Origin: Allantophomopsis cytisporea | Taxonomy: Eukaryota > Ascomycota > Leotiomycetes > Phacidiales > Phacidiaceae | Reading direction: 5' to 3' | Assembly: GCA_024752435.1 (NCBI GenBank) | Contig: CP103024.1 | Location: 1 to 64,000, forward strand | Length of the DNA: 64,000 bases | In this document: positions 59,701 to 64,000 of the stretch, piece after piece | Layout of the letters: every line of letters starts with the position of its first letter | How positions within the stretch are numbered: position 1 is the first letter of the stretch | Made by a program: the position numbers and the translations under genes | Notes under the pieces: generated by a model | Told to the model about the DNA's origin: nothing | The model's database searches: none | What the model saw: the letters and a program-made list of their open reading frames with translations, nothing else

Positions 59701-61581
59701 ATCTCTATAGGCTCGTATGTATGCATATACTATCATTGTGAATACCTCTGCTGTTACTACATAGTGGATCACTAGCGAGTACTCATAAGATCAATAGACA
59801 CTCATCATGTCGCCGCCCATCAGATATGGCACTACGGCAGCATTTATGGACTACCGTGTTATCATCAGGTTTGGTATTCCGAGCATTATGAGTCCTGACA
59901 TGTCAGTGGTTGTAACTGCAGTTATCGTCTTTGGAACAAACCCTACAGGGGAAAGCTTATGCAGATACAATTCGTACTCCGGTCATTAGTAACACTGATG
60001 CTACACCTCTCATCCCTTTAACTTCTGCCACAGAACTTATTATATCAATATACTCTATAGTCGATGAGGGTGCTCATCTTCTACCAGAAGTTCGAGATTC
60101 GCAAATCAGTAAGGGATGTGATACTGGAATCCCACGTCGACGTTTTTATCGATTTTGGCACTTTATTATTATGATTGATAGAATCGCTTCTCTCTTACTA
60201 AACTGCGTCGCCTATCAATACTGGATTCGAACTTACTATCTGATGTTTTGGCATCTGTCGATTGGTCTACCGTCTCAATTAATGAGATTACTCATCTCCT
60301 ATCAACTTCTCAAGAATCGCCCATCGAGATACAATCTTAAACAGCCACCTGTCAAGTTCAGGTCTCCGTTGATGTGTGTATTGCTTCGATGGCTAAGGTC
60401 TTACATCAAGCACGCGATCATTCCTCATTTCTCGAGACCAAAGAGGCTACCATATCCACCACATAACTTGTTTGGTAAGACAAGAGTCAACCTAACTTAC
60501 GCTTGAATCCTGTCACCGAAGATACAATTGCACTTTGTACTGATGGTGTTTGCTTAGCCCATTTAAAACTCCCTACTCTAGCCTTCAATATATCTATAAT
60601 ATTTGAAGACTAGGCACCAAAGCTCTCAATATCAAAAATAGATCAGAGTACTCCGTCAAAACCGTTCCTTATGAGTTAGTGATGCTATCCGACATTAAGA
60701 CATAAACACACTTGATAACTATATGAGCTTACAAGTGTGTAAGGGTCCACCATGTTCATTGTTTCTGATTGACATTTGTTACAGATTATAAATCTCTCTT
60801 TAATAGCGCTGCGGTTACGATAACTTCACCTGATTATAGACCTCAAGACAACTTGGTATAACGCGTTGAGACACATAGATATAATAAATCGGATCAAGTA
60901 GTAATGTAGTGTCATTGCGGCTCTCCCACTCGAAGTACGCAGTTCCTAATGAAGAACTTTAGGAAGTGCAACTACCTGCACAACATGTAGTATAGAGGCC
61001 ATAGCGTATTCAGAGATGTTATCTTCTATATGACAATCAGCCAACTCACGAATTGAGTACACATTCCAAATATGTACAGTGAAACCCTTGTGTTGCGACA
61101 TAACATATTAAGACAACGTGATATATGGATAACTCCGAATAACTTGACTACGAAATTTGATAATTTAGTCAAAAATTTGTTCTAAATGCTAATAACGAAG
61201 GAGTTTAAGTCTTCTTTGTAGGATCTGATACAATCTTTAAGCAGCTATACAGCCATCAATAATAAAGAGTTTAGAACAACTAAGAAGGCTGCGCACTACT
61301 CTCAGATTCCCATATTTATATTAGATCACCGTGTCAAAGGGAAGCTTACACGCGATAGCAGCGCCCTCCTACTTCAACATTATTTAAGAACTCCTATTAT
61401 AAGTACCCTTGCGTAATCACAGTAGTCTTGAAAGAAATTATAGAAAATATAAATACGCACTCCGCTCTCTTACTACGCGCTTATTTGCATGTCCCGCCTA
61501 ATTCCACAGTGCGCCAGTGTTATCCAGGCCTTTGTGCGTTCTCACAACAAAATGAAAATGAATGAATTATTCTACCATTTT
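56776..61581. other. Gene-poor stretch with one unassigned ORF
   Basis: About 4.8 kb with no recognisable gene. Overlapping short ORFs at 56964-57264 on both strands have no domain. The longest frame, 59931-60506 (191 codons, plus), reads for example GCDTGIPRRRFYRFWHFIIM and is rich in aromatic and basic residues; an intron from about 59869 to 59921 could join it to an ATG at 59807, but the phase is uncertain and I cannot name it. Positions 59,460-61,480 are AT-rich and may contain decayed repeat sequence. A run of G at 59,020-59,035 is notable only as a possible assembly weak point. Confidence 0.4.
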
Positions 61582-63990
61582 TCATACGCTCTCCGCATCT
61601 GTTTTGACAGGCTTGGATCTCAGACTTTTCAAAAGAGAAGTTCTGCGCTGTCTTATATCACCCTTAAGTCGATTCCAGGTTGACTCATCCTGGTTATCCT
61701 CTTCCGAAATCTCGGTTTCGCTCGTATTGGCGTCAGAATCTGCGATATCCTTGCCGTCATAGTCCTTGTTTTCCAAATCGACGCTTTCTTGGTGATCATA
61801 AATCTCCTTTTCAAGTTCTTCAAAAACACTAGCTTGCTGGCTCTCTTCATCTTCCCCATCTTTTGCTATCCATGCATGAAGAAGTGAGGCTAAGAGAGGA
61901 GGAAGAAGACTGTTGTCTTGCAAGGCGTGAATCAAACGTTTGGTAGAGTTAATGAAAACTATCGTATAAAGCTTTTTCGCACCTATCATGACCTGATCAC
62001 TCCAAAAGTTTCGTACCGCAACCACCTTCCAAGAGATTATAATGAGTGGAACAAATATGGCGACAGATATCCCAACTATGTTGTTTGTTAGCTCTGTATA
62101 TTTGGTGGATCGTATCACTTACAGAGATAGCTCGAGGCAAGTTCCAGAGACCACAATACATCTCCGGAGCCCGCATCATGCGGGAAGCTATCAATATTCA
62201 AAGCCATATACGAAGCCATAAATGAAAGCGGCAACTGAAGAATCGTTAGTGGAGTGCTTTCAAAAGATTATGCCCGAATCTTACAAAGACAATTGTGACG
62301 ACTGTAAACACGAGAATAATCTATACTAGTCAGTCATAGAATAATATAAGCCATAAGGACAACCTACGGTTCCTTGTTTTGCAGTCTCCTCTCCGCCTTC
62401 ACGGGTAAACCGTGCTTCCCATGCATTTGCCTGTCTTTGTTTTAGATCCAGAAGATGAGTCAACTAGATCTGTTAGCGCGATACTATAGTTAAGGTGTAC
62501 AGCAAAACTTGTGAGGTGTTCATAGCCGTATCCTGTTGAAATGGATTACGAGGTTGGTACTTACGGCATCGTAAGTCTTATGCGCCTGACTGGCCATCTT
62601 CTCGAAATCTCGAACGTGGTTTCGGATAATCGGATAAGTTTCCAAGGAAAATCGTTCTTCGAAATCGACAGGAAACCCATTTTCAGAGTACTTAGCTTCT
62701 TTGCTGAAGCTTTCCAGAACAGTGAGTTGATCCTTCAGTACCAAAAGGATTGTGCTAATCTCATCTTGAATATCCTTGACCTCAAGAAGGAGCTCCGTCT
62801 CTTCATCTATGTTCAAGAATCTGTCTAACTTATCTGCCCTGATCTTCTTGTCTTTGCGGTAGCGGAGTTTTCCACCCTCGTTCAACTCCTTTGAGAGTTG
62901 CACAAAATTCTTGAATAGCCTTATTTCAGAATTTGCCTTCTAGTGTTATCATTTGCAACCCGAATTTGTGGAGTGAACTTACTGCGCTGCCTATTGCAGA
63001 CTCAAAGAACTCCAGAAAATGAATATCATCCTGGGTAGTCGAACGATCAAATACATTGGCGCACTTTGTTGTTATTAGAGATACCAAGTCATCGACTGAA
63101 CTTATAGGAGGCGCCTTCCCCTCAAATTTCAGAATGCTTTCAAGCAGATCTGGATCTTCCTGGGTTCTTTGGCACCATCGCCGTGGGAAACATGACACAA
63201 CCATGCTGGGCTCATGACCATTTCCTTCCGGAATCACAGATAACCAAAGCTGATCGACCATAAAAATCTTGATAGCTCTCAATTTCTTTTTGAAGTCGTC
63301 TTGAAATTCCGTACTAGACCTCAGAACTTTCATTGGTATGTATAGACGGTCAATGTCGTTACTAAAATCCGCACTAAGCTTCCTCTTATTATAACGATAC
63401 ACTACCTGATCCCGATCGCGTTTCTCCGTGTCTGGGAGCATGTAGTAGTAGTACTGATCTAGAGTTCTGTGATTTTGAGTTAGCTATATTTCAGGGGGTT
63501 CCATCAGATGTTGACACACCTTCGAGAGAGTAGAGGGCCATTTAGAGATCTAGAATTTCCCAAGGTTTGCGTAGAGATGTTGTTGTCCAGATAACCTTGA
63601 GTCAGGGCTTTCTTTGCTGAATGGAATTCGTGGTCCCGTATATCGTTCAGCTCATCATCTGTCTCCTGCGGATACAATAAATATTAACACCTGAACGATG
63701 GGATCAAGACGCACAAGACTGACCTGAAGCATAACGTCCGAATCATGCAAGAATACGTGTTCCTGTCCACTTCGATGAGTGTAGGAGCGTGTATCTTCCT
63801 CATCTTCCTCATCCTCTTCTTCCTCCTCGTCGCCATCACCATCATCACTGTACTCACTTCCATCAATAGTTTGCTGCTTAGACCTCTCGGATGCAATAAA
63901 GAACTTATTCCTATTAGCTTCCTGGGTTGATTTGATCGCCTGCGTCATCTCAATACGACCAGCAGTTGATTCATAGTCTAAGAAGGGCAT
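61582..63990 (-). CDS. CorA-like Mg2+ transporter-domain protein (5' end beyond window)
   Basis: Eight exons (63724-63990, 63520-63665, 62983-63466, 62565-62939, 62368-62463, 62285-62320, 62123-62234, 61582-62075) join in frame to 669 codons. The text MPFLDYES at 63990 resembles an internal motif of this fungal family, and an AG lies directly before its ATG, so earlier exons probably lie outside the window. Next come a strongly acidic run (DGDGDEEEEEDEEDEED), RRTLDQYYYYMLPDTEKRD, a coiled-coil region with LLDLKQRQANAWEARF, and two C-terminal membrane helices (IILVFTVVTIVFLPLSFMAS and GISVAIFVPLIIISWKVVAV) typical of CorA-like proteins. The usual GMN tripeptide after helix 1 is not present; AL-N appears instead (SYMALN). 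Ion transport is therefore inferred, not shown. A cytosolic acidic tail ends the protein. Confidence 0.85.
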
Positions 63991-64000
63991 CTAATCATAT

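Noticed and set aside
1..64000. tRNA or rRNA genes and CRISPR arrays
   Set aside because: No sequence with a convincing tRNA B-box and matching stems, no rRNA segment, and no regular repeat-spacer array was seen.

Overview
This window is the end of a chromosome from a filamentous ascomycete (Pezizomycotina). It opens with two copies of the C-rich telomere hexamer, and the genes have the short GT..AG introns (about 43-125 bp) and the gene families typical of such fungi: a highly reducing polyketide synthase, Pth11/SAT4-type membrane proteins, DHA1 transporters, a CBM18/LysM chitinase system, an LYC1-type acetyltransferase and a fungal CorA-like protein. I cannot place it below that rank; Leotiomycetes is only a guess.

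Positions 1-9,000 are a very AT-rich subtelomere with the look of repeat-induced point mutation (RIP). It holds two LTRs of one retrotransposon family (403 bp each, one flanked by a 5-bp target-site duplication), a second set of local duplications, and the wreck of a RecQ-like, telomere-linked helicase on the minus strand. No intact gene is visible there.

Positions 10,000-30,600 look like a subtelomeric secondary-metabolite locus: a stand-alone enoyl reductase (minus), a SAT4/rhodopsin-fold membrane protein (plus), a DHA1 major-facilitator exporter (minus), and, divergent from it, a 14-exon, 2,404-residue highly reducing PKS with domains KS-AT-DH-(degenerate MeT)-ER-KR-ACP. A frameshifted cupin protein and a frameshifted short-chain dehydrogenase follow. 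The PKS, transporter, stand-alone reductase and membrane protein are all intact by my exon reconstruction. The product cannot be deduced from the sequence.

Positions 31,000-50,000 carry carbohydrate and protein degradation genes plus several fresh pseudogenes: an unassigned 289-residue protein, a class V CBM18/GH18 chitinase with one in-frame TAG, a divergently placed multi-LysM protein with several lesions, an intact secreted alpha-amylase, an S10 serine carboxypeptidase whose nucleophile motif is lost to a frameshift, an NAPE-PLD-like metallo-beta-lactamase-fold pseudogene, and an intact LYC1-like N-acetyltransferase. Several of the nonsense codons are TGG to TAG, which is the change RIP makes (CpA to TpA on the other strand). 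The mutational process of the subtelomere therefore seems to have reached ordinary genes well inside the chromosome.

Positions 50,000-64,000 hold an intact glutathionyl-hydroquinone reductase, a small conserved-looking protein, a third related LTR fragment, an unassigned spliced ORF, a second full-length SAT4-family protein, a long gene-poor stretch, and a CorA-like transporter whose 5' end lies beyond the window. Coordinates of multi-exon genes run from start codon to stop codon; exon boundaries were set by hand from splice consensus, reading frame and family conservation.
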